From: Proteobacteria bacterium UBA1844
Lineage (GTDB): Bacteria; Pseudomonadota; Gammaproteobacteria; Steroidobacterales; Woeseiaceae
Length of the DNA: 56,516 nucleotides
NCBI GenBank assembly: GCA_002338615.1
Contig: DDIS01000101.1
Coordinates: 1 to 56,516, forward strand
Direction: 5' to 3'
In this document: piece after piece, positions 1 to 6,839 of the stretch
How positions within the stretch are numbered: the first letter of the stretch is position 1
Layout of the letters: the number at the start of each line of letters is the position of its first letter
Notes under the pieces: model-generated
Told to the model about the DNA's origin: nothing
Seen by the model: only the letters and a program-made list of their open reading frames with translations
The model's database searches: none
Program-made: the position numbers and the translations under genes

Positions 1-2
1 GA

Positions 3-149
3 CAGAACACCGTCTTTTGGCTGAAGCTCCATCCGTTGAACGGTGGCGAAAAAGCTTATTGGGCTATAGGGGTGAGCGGAAACCGGAGACTGACGTTTAA
101 GTTCGACGGTGAAGACGCCATTCTGGTCGACTATCGAGATTATCACTGA
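3..149 (+). CDS. higB: HigB/RelE-type toxin, C-terminal part (cut by window edge)
   Basis: The open frame enters from the left edge and gives 48 residues up to a TGA at 147-149. The visible end has the HigB-family C-terminal pattern: LHPLNGG, then YWAIGVSGNRRLTF, then a closing VDYRDYH. In this family (RelE/ParE superfamily) the protein is a ribosome-dependent mRNA endonuclease neutralised by the HigA antitoxin. The next gene, 12 bases downstream, is a HigA homologue, which is the usual toxin-first order. The N-terminal half lies outside the window, so integrity cannot be judged. Confidence 0.85.
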   Translation, partial: QNTVFWLKLHPLNGGEKAYWAIGVSGNRRLTFKFDGEDAILVDYRDYH

Positions 150-161
150 GAGGCTAGGACC

Positions 162-410
162 ATGGGACGAATGTTTGATCCGCCACATCCCGGGGAGTCG
201 ATCCGCGAGGATATCTTGCCGGCATTGGATTTGCCGGTGACGGAAGCCGCAAAGCAGCTTGGCGTGGCGCGAGTAACGTTGTCGCGCCTGATCCATGGAC
301 AGTCCGGAATTTCTGCCGACATGGCCAGGAGACTTGAGGCCTGGCTCGGAGGCCCGAAGCACGGGACACTAGATAGCGTCGACTGCGAACCCGCTGCCAA
401 AATGACTTAA
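162..410 (+). CDS. higA: HigA-family XRE antitoxin, short atypical C-terminus
   Basis: An 82-residue helix-turn-helix antitoxin. PPHPGESIREDIL opens the protein and TEAAKQLGVARVTLSRLIHG is the HTH, with ISADMARRLEAWLGG following; these are standard HigA features. It should bind and neutralise the HigB encoded just upstream and repress their shared promoter. Family members are usually about 95-100 residues and end with a Trp/Gln/Tyr-rich segment after the LGG. Here the protein diverges after residue 65 and stops early (GTLDSVDCEPAAKMT), so the normal C-terminus is missing or replaced. The HTH is intact, so repression may survive. The start is the ATG at 162, 12 bases after the toxin stop. Confidence 0.85.
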   Translation: MGRMFDPPHPGESIREDILPALDLPVTEAAKQLGVARVTLSRLIHGQSGISADMARRLEAWLGGPKHGTLDSVDCEPAAKMT

Positions 411-418
411 GTGTCTCG

Positions 419-913
419 TTACGGGCCCTTTTTTCGCCCTGCCGGTTGCGGCGGCATTGGCTTCTGCGACGGGCGGAGTTCATCGGTGCCGCCCCGGTTC
501 CCGGACAGCGATTCGATAATTCGGCAATCCCGGATTGCTCCCCCGCCTTTGCAGCAGTCGCTCAGTCTCACTAACTCGGCTTTGAGAGTACGCAATTGCG
601 ATAAGCGCTCGTGTACCTTGCCAAGGTGCTGCGATACTCTCGCATCCACGTCGGCGCAGGGCGCATCCTTTGTGTCTGCAAGGTCGAGTAACTCACGAAC
701 GGTGTCGACGCTGAAACCCAGGTGCCTGCTGCGGCGGATGAATAACAGTCGATCCAGATCGGCGTCGTTGTAGATCCGGTACCCGCTGCAATTGCGCGGC
801 GGATTGCGCATCAGGCCTTCGCGTTCGTAATAACGAATGGTCACCGTCTTGGTCTGCGAGGCCTGTGCCAACTGCCCAACTCTGTATTCCTTATCAGCCA
901 CGGTTGGCTCCAT
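419..913 (-). CDS. MerR-family metal-responsive regulator (ZntR/CadR/PbrR type)
   Basis: A 164-residue MerR protein. The N-terminal winged helix (residues 10-75) has the family signature TVTIRYYEREGL and GYRIYNDADLDRLLFIR. A dimerisation helix follows (about 85-118), then a metal-binding loop. Cys86, Cys120/Cys121 and Cys130 are spaced like the metal-binding cysteines of ZntR, CadR and PbrR, so a divalent ion (Zn, Cd or Pb) is more likely than Cu(I) or a drug. The tail after residue 137 is longer than usual, basic and proline-rich. The gene is divergent from a TonB-dependent receptor. A promoter with the 19-bp spacer diagnostic of MerR control (926-956) lies between them and faces the receptor. 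Metal identity is inference from Cys spacing. Confidence 0.9.
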   Translation of the reverse strand: MEPTVADKEYRVGQLAQASQTKTVTIRYYEREGLMRNPPRNCSGYRIYNDADLDRLLFIRRSRHLGFSVDTVRELLDLADTKDAPCADVDARVSQHLGKVHERLSQLRTLKAELVRLSDCCKGGGAIRDCRIIESLSGNRGGTDELRPSQKPMPPQPAGRKKGP

Positions 914-925
914 CTGATGGATCGC

Positions 926-956
926 TTGACCTTATAGTCACTATAACGCTTATGCT
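926..956 (+). promoter_or_regulatory. MerR-type promoter and operator facing the TonB receptor
   Basis: A -35 box TTGACC (926-931) and a -10 box TATGCT (951-956) are separated by 19 bp. The spacer contains a perfect dyad TTATAGTCACTATAA (932-946). An overlong 19-20 bp spacer filled by a dyad is the hallmark of promoters that MerR proteins activate by untwisting DNA. It reads toward the receptor at 1109 and begins 13 bases from the merR start, so the same regulator probably also represses itself from this site. Confidence 0.85.
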
Positions 957-980
957 ACGGACTTATGGGCCGGCGTAGCA

Positions 981-1058
981 ATGAAAGTATTCATCGTCTG
1001 TTGTCACCATTTTGCGAGCGCCGGCGGCTTTACCTCCCACATGCCGGCAACACCGTGA
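981..1058 (+). CDS. Possible 25-residue leader peptide with CCHH cluster
   Basis: A short ATG-initiated frame lies between the MerR-type promoter and the TonB receptor, starting about 18 bases after the expected transcription start. It encodes MKVFIVCCHHFASAGG followed by FTSHMPATP and a TGA. The Cys-Cys-His-His cluster plus a later His would suit metal binding next to a metal-responsive promoter. There is no convincing Shine-Dalgarno sequence, and a 25-codon frame can arise by chance, so this is only a candidate. Confidence 0.2.
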   Translation: MKVFIVCCHHFASAGGFTSHMPATP

Positions 1059-1108
1059 CGTTCCTGGCGTAAGCCGGCGCATCCCGGACCTTCAGGAAGC
1101 GACCGACT

Positions 1109-3079
1109 ATGAGCCGCCGATTGCCAGTTTTTACCGTCATCTTGCTGCTCTCGCTGACTGCCCCTTTCCGGGCACACGGCCAGGACGACAATCATGCGCA
1201 TGACGAGCACGCCGAGGAGATGGAGGAAATCGTCGTTCAGGCAACACGTTCAGGGCGGCGCATTCAGGACGAACCGATACGCGTTGAGGTGCTCTCCCAG
1301 GAAGAGATCGCAGAGAAATTGCTCATGCGACCGGGCAACATTTCGATGATGCTGAATGAAACCGGCGGCCTGCGAGTTCAGGTCACTTCGCCGGCGCTCG
1401 GTTCTGCCAATGTCCGGATTTATGGTATGCGCGGGCGCTACACCCAGTTGCTGGCGGACGGAATGCCACTCTACGGCGGCCAGGCTTCTTCTCTCGGGTT
1501 GCTGCAAGTTCCGCCCAGCGACCTTGGCCAGGTCGAAGTCATCAAGGGTGCCGCTTCCGCGCTCTACGGCGGGCAGGCACTGGGCGGTGTGATCAACCTC
1601 GTGTCGAAGCGCCCTGGACCGGACGCGGACGGTGAGATCATCGTAAATGCGACAACGCGCGACGGGCAGGACTATTCTGTCTACGTCGAGAGTCCCTTCG
1701 GCCGTTATTGGAGTGGCTCGCTACTGTCCAATTACAATCAGCAGTCAGTGCAGGACCTGGATGGCGATGACTGGATCGATATGCCTGGCTATGAGCGATT
1801 TTCGGCCCGTCCGCGATTATTCTACGATGGACCGAATGATTTCCGCATCTACTTGACTGCCGGGGCCATGGCCGAAGACCGCCGCGGGGGAACCGTGTCT
1901 GGCGGGGTAGTACCTGACGGGGCACCTTTCCAACAGAACCAGGACACACGCAGGTACGACGCTGGTCTCGTTCTCGAGCGTCCCGTCGCTGGTTGGGGCG
2001 TTGCCCAATTGCGCGCCTCCGGCACGCGACAGTCGCATGATCACCGCTTCGGTACATTGCTCGAAGTAGACCAGCACAAGACGATGCTGATCGAGGCTTC
2101 TGTGACCGGCGATACGTCGTCCATGTCCTGGGTCGGCGGCCTGGCCCACCAGGTGGACGATTACGATTCTGAAACGTTTCCGATCTTCAACTACCATTAC
2201 AATGCGCCCGCGTTGTTCGCCCAACTGGATCGGGACCTGGGATCCAGTGTCAGCGTTGCAGCGAGTGCCCGGTGGGACAAGCACAGCGAATACGGTGACA
2301 AGTTCAGTCCCCGACTGTCGCTGCTCTATCGTCCTGGATCATGGACGATCCGCGCCTCATGGGGCCGCGGCTTTTATGCACCGACGCCATTCATCGAAGA
2401 GACCGAGGCAGCCGGACTTTCGAGGCTGGAACCTTTGTCCGGCCTGGTTGCAGAGACCGCGGAGACCGCCTCACTCGACATTGGCTACACGGCCGGCAAT
2501 CTCGAGGCGGGTCTTACACTGTTCGGCTCGAACATTGATGATGCGGTGCGATTGCAGGCTGTGGCGGCCGACGAAGTGCGACTTGCCAATCAAGACGGCG
2601 TTACGCGCACACGTGGCGTTGAAGCCCTCGTCCGCTGGCGTCGAGCCCCGTACGTCGTGACAGCAAGCTATCTTTACCTCGATGCCAGCGAGCCGGAGGT
2701 AAGCATGCCCGGATACCGTACGGTGCCGCTGACGCCGCGACACTCGGCGGGTATCGTTGCCATGTGGGAAGAACATGATCGAGGTCGAGTTGGCCTTGAA
2801 CTCTACTATACGGGCAAGCAGGCGCTGGCGGAAAATCCCTATCGGAACGAGAGCGAGCCATATCTCCACATCGGCCTGCTTGGCGAGATAGTGCTTGGCC
2901 GCTATCGACTGTTCCTTAATCTTGAAAATATTCTGGACGTTCGCCAGACCAAAGAGGACTCTCTATTGTTGCCGACTCGCGCGGCGAATGGTCTCTGGAC
3001 CGTGGACGCATGGGAGCCGTTAGAAGGATTCATCGCAAATGCAGGAATTCGCATAGGTCTCGGCGGCACTTCACGCTAG
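1109..3079 (+). CDS. TonB-dependent outer-membrane receptor, probably for a metal
   Basis: A 656-residue receptor. Residues 1-25 are a signal peptide (MSRRLPVFTVILLLSLTAPF then RAHGQ). The mature N-terminus is rich in His and acidic residues (DDNHAHDEHAEE), followed directly by a TonB-box-like EEIVVQATRS. The plug domain (about 50-160) shows the conserved RIYGMRGRYTQLLADGMPLY and VEVIKGAASALYGGQALGGV motifs; the rest is a 22-strand barrel typical of BtuB/FepA/CirA receptors. It imports a ligand across the outer membrane using TonB-ExbBD energy. The MerR-type promoter at 926-956 and the His-rich N-terminus suggest a metal or metal-chelate ligand. AGGAAG about 10 bases before the ATG supports the start. 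Metal control of an importer by a MerR activator is unusual. Confidence 0.93.
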   Translation: MSRRLPVFTVILLLSLTAPFRAHGQDDNHAHDEHAEEMEEIVVQATRSGRRIQDEPIRVEVLSQEEIAEKLLMRPGNISMMLNETGGLRVQVTSPALGSANVRIYGMRGRYTQLLADGMPLYGGQASSLGLLQVPPSDLGQVEVIKGAASALYGGQALGGVINLVSKRPGPDADGEIIVNATTRDGQDYSVYVESPFGRYWSGSLLSNYNQQSVQDLDGDDWIDMPGYERFSARPRLFYDGPNDFRIYLTAGAMAEDRRGGTVSGGVVPDGAPFQQNQDTRRYDAGLVLERPVAGWGVAQLRASGTRQSHDHRFGTLLEVDQHKTMLIEASVTGDTSSMSWVGGLAHQVDDYDSETFPIFNYHYNAPALFAQLDRDLGSSVSVAASARWDKHSEYGDKFSPRLSLLYRPGSWTIRASWGRGFYAPTPFIEETEAAGLSRLEPLSGLVAETAETASLDIGYTAGNLEAGLTLFGSNIDDAVRLQAVAADEVRLANQDGVTRTRGVEALVRWRRAPYVVTASYLYLDASEPEVSMPGYRTVPLTPRHSAGIVAMWEEHDRGRVGLELYYTGKQALAENPYRNESEPYLHIGLLGEIVLGRYRLFLNLENILDVRQTKEDSLLLPTRAANGLWTVDAWEPLEGFIANAGIRIGLGGTSR

Positions 3080-3082
3080 TCG

Positions 3083-3107
3083 AAAGGGCCTCTTGCACGG
3101 ACCCTTT
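3083..3107. terminator. Weak hairpin between convergent genes
   Basis: AAAGGGCC (3083-3090) can pair with GGACCCTTT (3099-3107) with one bulge. It lies 4 bases past the receptor stop and 28 bases past the stop of the convergent DUF4136 gene. There is only a short T-rich stretch (GATTTTGC) after it, so termination is plausible but not strong. Confidence 0.35.
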
Positions 3108-3134
3108 ATCGATTTTGCGAGTACCGGACGGTGT

Positions 3135-3752
3135 CTACTGTGTAACGGTACGCGTCGGGAAGTCGCTGAGCACTTCCCTGACCACGCTTTGAATGACCTC
3201 GGAACTCACGGCGTCCTTGCCGAGCTCCCGCGATACGCGGCTCCGCCATACTTCGGCATTGCGCGCGGAGTCGACGGCATAGATGACAAGCGAGCCTTCG
3301 CTTACATTTTTGATACTCGAAGTACTGGTGCTGACGCTACCCCCAACGCCGCCGCCAAAACTGCCGACGCCGATGCCGATACGGAAAGGATTGCTCTTGA
3401 CCTTATCTGTGCGCGCGGCCTCATAGTCAAGCAAGAGGTCGGCGGTGACGCCGGCAGGCGCTGCAACGTAAGCTTTGCGCTGCATCTCCGTCGTGATCGC
3501 TGCGCGGATGCGCGTATCCACTATGGACGCAGGCGCGTTGCCGCCATCTGCGCTGGCAGGCGCGAGCCAGCCAAACGTCTTGTATTCGTCGAAATTGGCC
3601 TGGTCGTCGATCATCGACTGGGACTTTGCTGGCGCGGAGGCGCAGCCGGCAAGCCATGCGGTGGCAGCCAGGATAAGTCCGGCGTGCAATGCCGGGGAAC
3701 CCGGTAGTCGCCTGAAATATCCGCATCCCAATATCGTTTGCATCGTTCTCAT
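3135..3752 (-). CDS. DUF4136 family lipoprotein
   Basis: A 205-residue outer-membrane-type lipoprotein of the DUF4136 family. The start is the ATG at 3752, because it is preceded by CAGGAG at good spacing; a longer upstream frame has no ribosome site. A signal peptide ends in a lipobox, LAGC, about residue 33. The mature part has the family pattern NFDEYKTFGWL near the front, a Gly/Ser-rich central loop (GIGVGSFGGGVGGSVS), and a C-terminal segment that ends in EVIQSVVREVLSDFP. The biochemical role of the family is not known; members are periplasm-facing lipoproteins. It lies 181 bases downstream of the DUF3604 gene on the same strand and may be the last gene of that operon or separately transcribed. 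Confidence 0.85.
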   Translation of the reverse strand: MRTMQTILGCGYFRRLPGSPALHAGLILAATAWLAGCASAPAKSQSMIDDQANFDEYKTFGWLAPASADGGNAPASIVDTRIRAAITTEMQRKAYVAAPAGVTADLLLDYEAARTDKVKSNPFRIGIGVGSFGGGVGGSVSTSTSSIKNVSEGSLVIYAVDSARNAEVWRSRVSRELGKDAVSSEVIQSVVREVLSDFPTRTVTQ

Positions 3753-3933
3753 CGCGTAACTCCTGACGCCGATTAGCGAGTAAATCAGCCTGCCACAGAG
3801 GATAGACTTAAGCGAATCCATTGGAAAGCAACACTGGAACGACTGCTGGCGCGCCGACATCGGTGCTTCGGATAATTGCAGCCTGGTGCGTCGAAATGCC
3901 GCTGCGAATAATGTCCAGCAGGGCAGGTGCCCG

Positions 3934-5880
3934 CTATGGCGTGTACCAGACAGGCGACGACCAGGCACGTTCCTTGACAGTTGCTTTTAGTTTGTCGGGA
4001 TACTTCACACCGAGACGATGCGCGTCGTACATGCTCCATCGGCAAACCGGGTTCTCCAGCACACGGGCGTAGTAGAACGCGCGCTCGCCTGCATTGAAAT
4101 CCGGATCGGTCCAGGTCGTTGCAAGTTCTGCCGATCCTCTGTCGGTGCTGATTGAGCAGTCTTCCAAATTGACCGTCGCGCCATTGTCCGGGCAGCGATG
4201 CGTGTCTTTGTCCGGCACGCCGCCATCCGAACAAGCGACGTCGTAGGTCATTTCCTGCAGCTCATCGTCGGCGGTACGCCAGCCTTTTATAATCTGCAGC
4301 TTCTGCAGGGGTGCGCTTTGTGGATCGCGCCGTGCCCAGACGACGAGCGTTGGCGCCTGGCCTTCAGCCGCTGAAGTGAGGTCGCCGCCTTGCGGGACGC
4401 CGCGATCGTAACCGACACTCACCCAGTCAGACTGCTCGTGCAAGTTGGCGGGTAGGTCGAATCCGGCGAACATCCTGATCGCCGTCCGCGTGCCGCTGGT
4501 TCCGAAGGTTTCCTTGCGGTGCAGCGCATCCCAGATATCTGCACGGGTATTGCTCTCGGCCCAGACACCTGTGACGGCGCCCGGGTTATAGAGCTTTGTA
4601 GGGTCATCCGCGGCCGATATGCCCATGGCGAGCGATGTCGGGTTTGGCTCAAGGCCCAGCCGGATTTGCGGGGTGCCGTCGTTGTGGGCCAGGTGGCCCT
4701 GGAAATCATCCTCGGCGGTGTCACTCGGCGTGCCATTGTGGTTGTCCGTGCCGCCGACGATGCCGTGCTTGAATGGATTAACGCCGATCTCCGCCTCGTG
4801 ACGCAGCCCCAATTTGAGTCCGTTGCGGACGAACGCGTACTCATTGCTGCACGCAGCGTTCTCACCTTCGGGGCACTTCGGGAAGATCAGTTCGAAGTTG
4901 CATTCCTCGTCTGAAGTCATGATCCCCACCTGGCACTCCGAAGCGCCCTTGATCTGCATGATCTCGACCAGGCGATCCATGCGCGCCCGCCGCTCAACCT
5001 GTTCCTGTGTCCACTCGCTGCCGTCCGAGTTCTTGCCCCAGTACAGGCGGCCCCAGTAGAAATTGGAATTGTGCGGTATCGTCAGGACATTGCAGTCGCC
5101 CGTGCAGTTTTGTTCCAGCCAGGCGTGCAAGGCCTCGCCCGTGCCCTCGAAAGCCGAAAACACAGTGCCCGGTACGGAGGCGCTCTTGAAGATGACGTTG
5201 CGATGCATCATTCCGCCTTTGCCCTCAGGCGCATTGCCCGAATATTCGAAACCCACAAAGGACGTAAATTTGCCCGGCTCGTAATTTTCGGCCGCGGCCT
5301 GTTGCACCCGTGACCAGGGACCGGACACCGCTTTGACACAGGCACTGCCGTCGGCCCCGCAGATACCTTCCAGGCGTTTCGGCACGGCCTGGGCGATGCC
5401 GGCAAAGATTTCCTGGAATGGCTTGATGTTATTGGATCGGACGCCCTGGCACGTTGTTGAGCTATAGCCCTTCATTGCCGGATTCGTGCAAATTTCGAAT
5501 TCCCCGAGCGCTTCAGCATGGTCGGTGATCGCCGCAAAGTCGAGCGGCTTTTTGATGCGCTTGGTTGCTCCGTTCGGCAAGGTGACCGTCTCGCCCTTGG
5601 CGAATTTGTACGCTTCAAACGGGTCGTTTAGCGTATTGCCGAAAATATAAGAGTCAAGCGAGTAGGCCGTGTGCACATGCAACTCACCGAAATAGACGTT
5701 CATCAGGGGATTACGGGGCGCAGCAGCTTCCTGCTCCGCAACGATTGATGACGCAGATTCGGGTTGGTTTGTCGTGCTTACGCCCACTTCCGGCGCAACC
5801 TGCGCTTCGGGTTGCGATTGCTTTTGACTGCAACCGGAAAGGACTAACACCAGCAAGGGAATCATAACCATGGGTCGCAT
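3934..5880 (-). CDS. DUF3604 lipoprotein with PHP-like metal site
   Basis: A 648-residue lipoprotein (MRPMVMIPLLVLVLSGCS, Cys17 lipobox). After a linker of about 40 residues the domain opens with YFGELHVHTAYSLDSY, which has the H-x-H...S-x-D arrangement of PHP-type phosphoesterases. Further His/Asp motifs follow: AAITDHAEALGEFEIC, LTIPHNSNFYWGR and GIVGGTDNHNG. The family is DUF3604, whose substrate is not established; a metal-dependent hydrolase is the reasonable inference. It starts 22 bases after the outer-membrane barrel gene and shares a strand with the sulfatase, so it probably works in the same periplasmic degradation pathway. The C-terminal 200 residues include several Cys (CSDGG, CPDNG, EDCS, PVCRWS) that could form disulfides. 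Confidence 0.88.
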   Translation of the reverse strand: MRPMVMIPLLVLVLSGCSQKQSQPEAQVAPEVGVSTTNQPESASSIVAEQEAAAPRNPLMNVYFGELHVHTAYSLDSYIFGNTLNDPFEAYKFAKGETVTLPNGATKRIKKPLDFAAITDHAEALGEFEICTNPAMKGYSSTTCQGVRSNNIKPFQEIFAGIAQAVPKRLEGICGADGSACVKAVSGPWSRVQQAAAENYEPGKFTSFVGFEYSGNAPEGKGGMMHRNVIFKSASVPGTVFSAFEGTGEALHAWLEQNCTGDCNVLTIPHNSNFYWGRLYWGKNSDGSEWTQEQVERRARMDRLVEIMQIKGASECQVGIMTSDEECNFELIFPKCPEGENAACSNEYAFVRNGLKLGLRHEAEIGVNPFKHGIVGGTDNHNGTPSDTAEDDFQGHLAHNDGTPQIRLGLEPNPTSLAMGISAADDPTKLYNPGAVTGVWAESNTRADIWDALHRKETFGTSGTRTAIRMFAGFDLPANLHEQSDWVSVGYDRGVPQGGDLTSAAEGQAPTLVVWARRDPQSAPLQKLQIIKGWRTADDELQEMTYDVACSDGGVPDKDTHRCPDNGATVNLEDCSISTDRGSAELATTWTDPDFNAGERAFYYARVLENPVCRWSMYDAHRLGVKYPDKLKATVKERAWSSPVWYTP

Positions 5881-5902
5881 AATCGTGCTCCAGTAGTGCT
5901 GT

Positions 5903-6742
5903 CTAAAAATCGAATTTCAGGTACGCCAGCGCACCGTCATACTCCCAGTCAAGGTTGCCCTGGAAGCGGTCCTTTGTAATGCCGATGTCGAACTTGACGC
6001 TGTTGATGCCGACGCCGACGGCAATAGTGTCTGTAATGCTGTAATCGATTCCGGCATATAAGTCGTACAAAGACCCGTCAAAATCGCCATACTCGATAAC
6101 GAAGACCTCGCCGCTGCCGCGAAGAGACCAGCGATCGGCGAAACGATATTCGCCGCGAAATCCAAATACCGGCAAAGGAGCCGTCAGGTCATCCGACTCA
6201 CGACTGCCCAGATTGTCGGCGGAGAGTGTTGCACCGAAGTCCATCACGTACAGGCCCATCGTTACGCCCAGGAAGCTGCGGCCTCGTTTCAGGAATTCCC
6301 ACGTATACGCCGCTTTGTAAATAGTGAGGTCCATCTTCGCGTCCAGCTCGGTGTTAACCGGGTAGATCGTGTCGCCCCATATGATCTCTGTGTCAATCTG
6401 CTTTGTCGCCGTGCGTGACAAGTCGAAACCGCTGATATCGATACGGTGCTTTTCAGCGAAGCGCCAGTAGCCATCGACGCGAAATACGGTATCCGATTTG
6501 TCCAGCCCGAGGTCGCTTTCCAGATCGACGCCGGTTCCCGATCCGTTCCCGCCATCGACCTGTGTCTGCGAGTCACGGTCTGCGAAGAATGCACCTACGC
6601 TGACGCTGAATCTTGGATCTGGCTCAGCCTTCACAGTCGAGACCAGCAAGAGCACAAGCACGGCAACGCTGCCTGATGCGGGGCGTAACCTGCGTATTGA
6701 GCCGCCGTCCTGCCGCGAAAAGGAATTTTTTGTGTCAATCAT
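5903..6742 (-). CDS. Outer-membrane beta-barrel protein
   Basis: A 279-residue protein from the ATG at 6742, which has GTGAGG just upstream; an in-frame ATG at 6811 lacks a ribosome site. A signal peptide (SVAVLVLLLVSTVKAE) is followed by alternating hydrophobic/polar strands: FSVSVGAFFADRDSQTQVDG, DTVFRVDGYWRFAEKHRIDI, FGFRGEYRFADRWSLRGSGE, AVGVGINSVKFDIGITK. The chain ends in a terminal Phe (GALAYLKFDF), the classic BAM recognition signal. No enzymatic motif is visible. It resembles small barrels of the OmpW or outer-membrane-beta-barrel type. It lies between the sulfatase and DUF3604 genes, 22 bases from the latter, and could serve as a channel for the pathway's substrate or product. Confidence 0.8.
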   Translation of the reverse strand: MIDTKNSFSRQDGGSIRRLRPASGSVAVLVLLLVSTVKAEPDPRFSVSVGAFFADRDSQTQVDGGNGSGTGVDLESDLGLDKSDTVFRVDGYWRFAEKHRIDISGFDLSRTATKQIDTEIIWGDTIYPVNTELDAKMDLTIYKAAYTWEFLKRGRSFLGVTMGLYVMDFGATLSADNLGSRESDDLTAPLPVFGFRGEYRFADRWSLRGSGEVFVIEYGDFDGSLYDLYAGIDYSITDTIAVGVGINSVKFDIGITKDRFQGNLDWEYDGALAYLKFDF

Positions 6743-6803
6743 TTGCCTCACCCCCACACGATTGCACGCGCTTCGAACGTTTGACTCCCCGGAACCCGGA
6801 GCA

Positions 6804-6819
6804 GCTGCCAACTGGCAGC
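6804..6819. repeat. Intercistronic hairpin downstream of the sulfatase gene
   Basis: GCTGCC (6804-6809) and GGCAGC (6814-6819) form a perfect 6-bp stem with a 4-base loop. It lies in the 97-base gap between the sulfatase stop and the next gene of the operon. It lacks a T tract, so transcript stabilisation or processing is more likely than full termination. Confidence 0.5.
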
Positions 6820-6839
6820 CGCCCCCGGAACTCGCCGTC

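Noticed and set aside
3752..3968. Longer N-terminus for the DUF4136 lipoprotein
   Set aside because: The extension lacks a signal peptide and ribosome site, while the ATG at 3752 has CAGGAG and leads directly into a lipoprotein signal.
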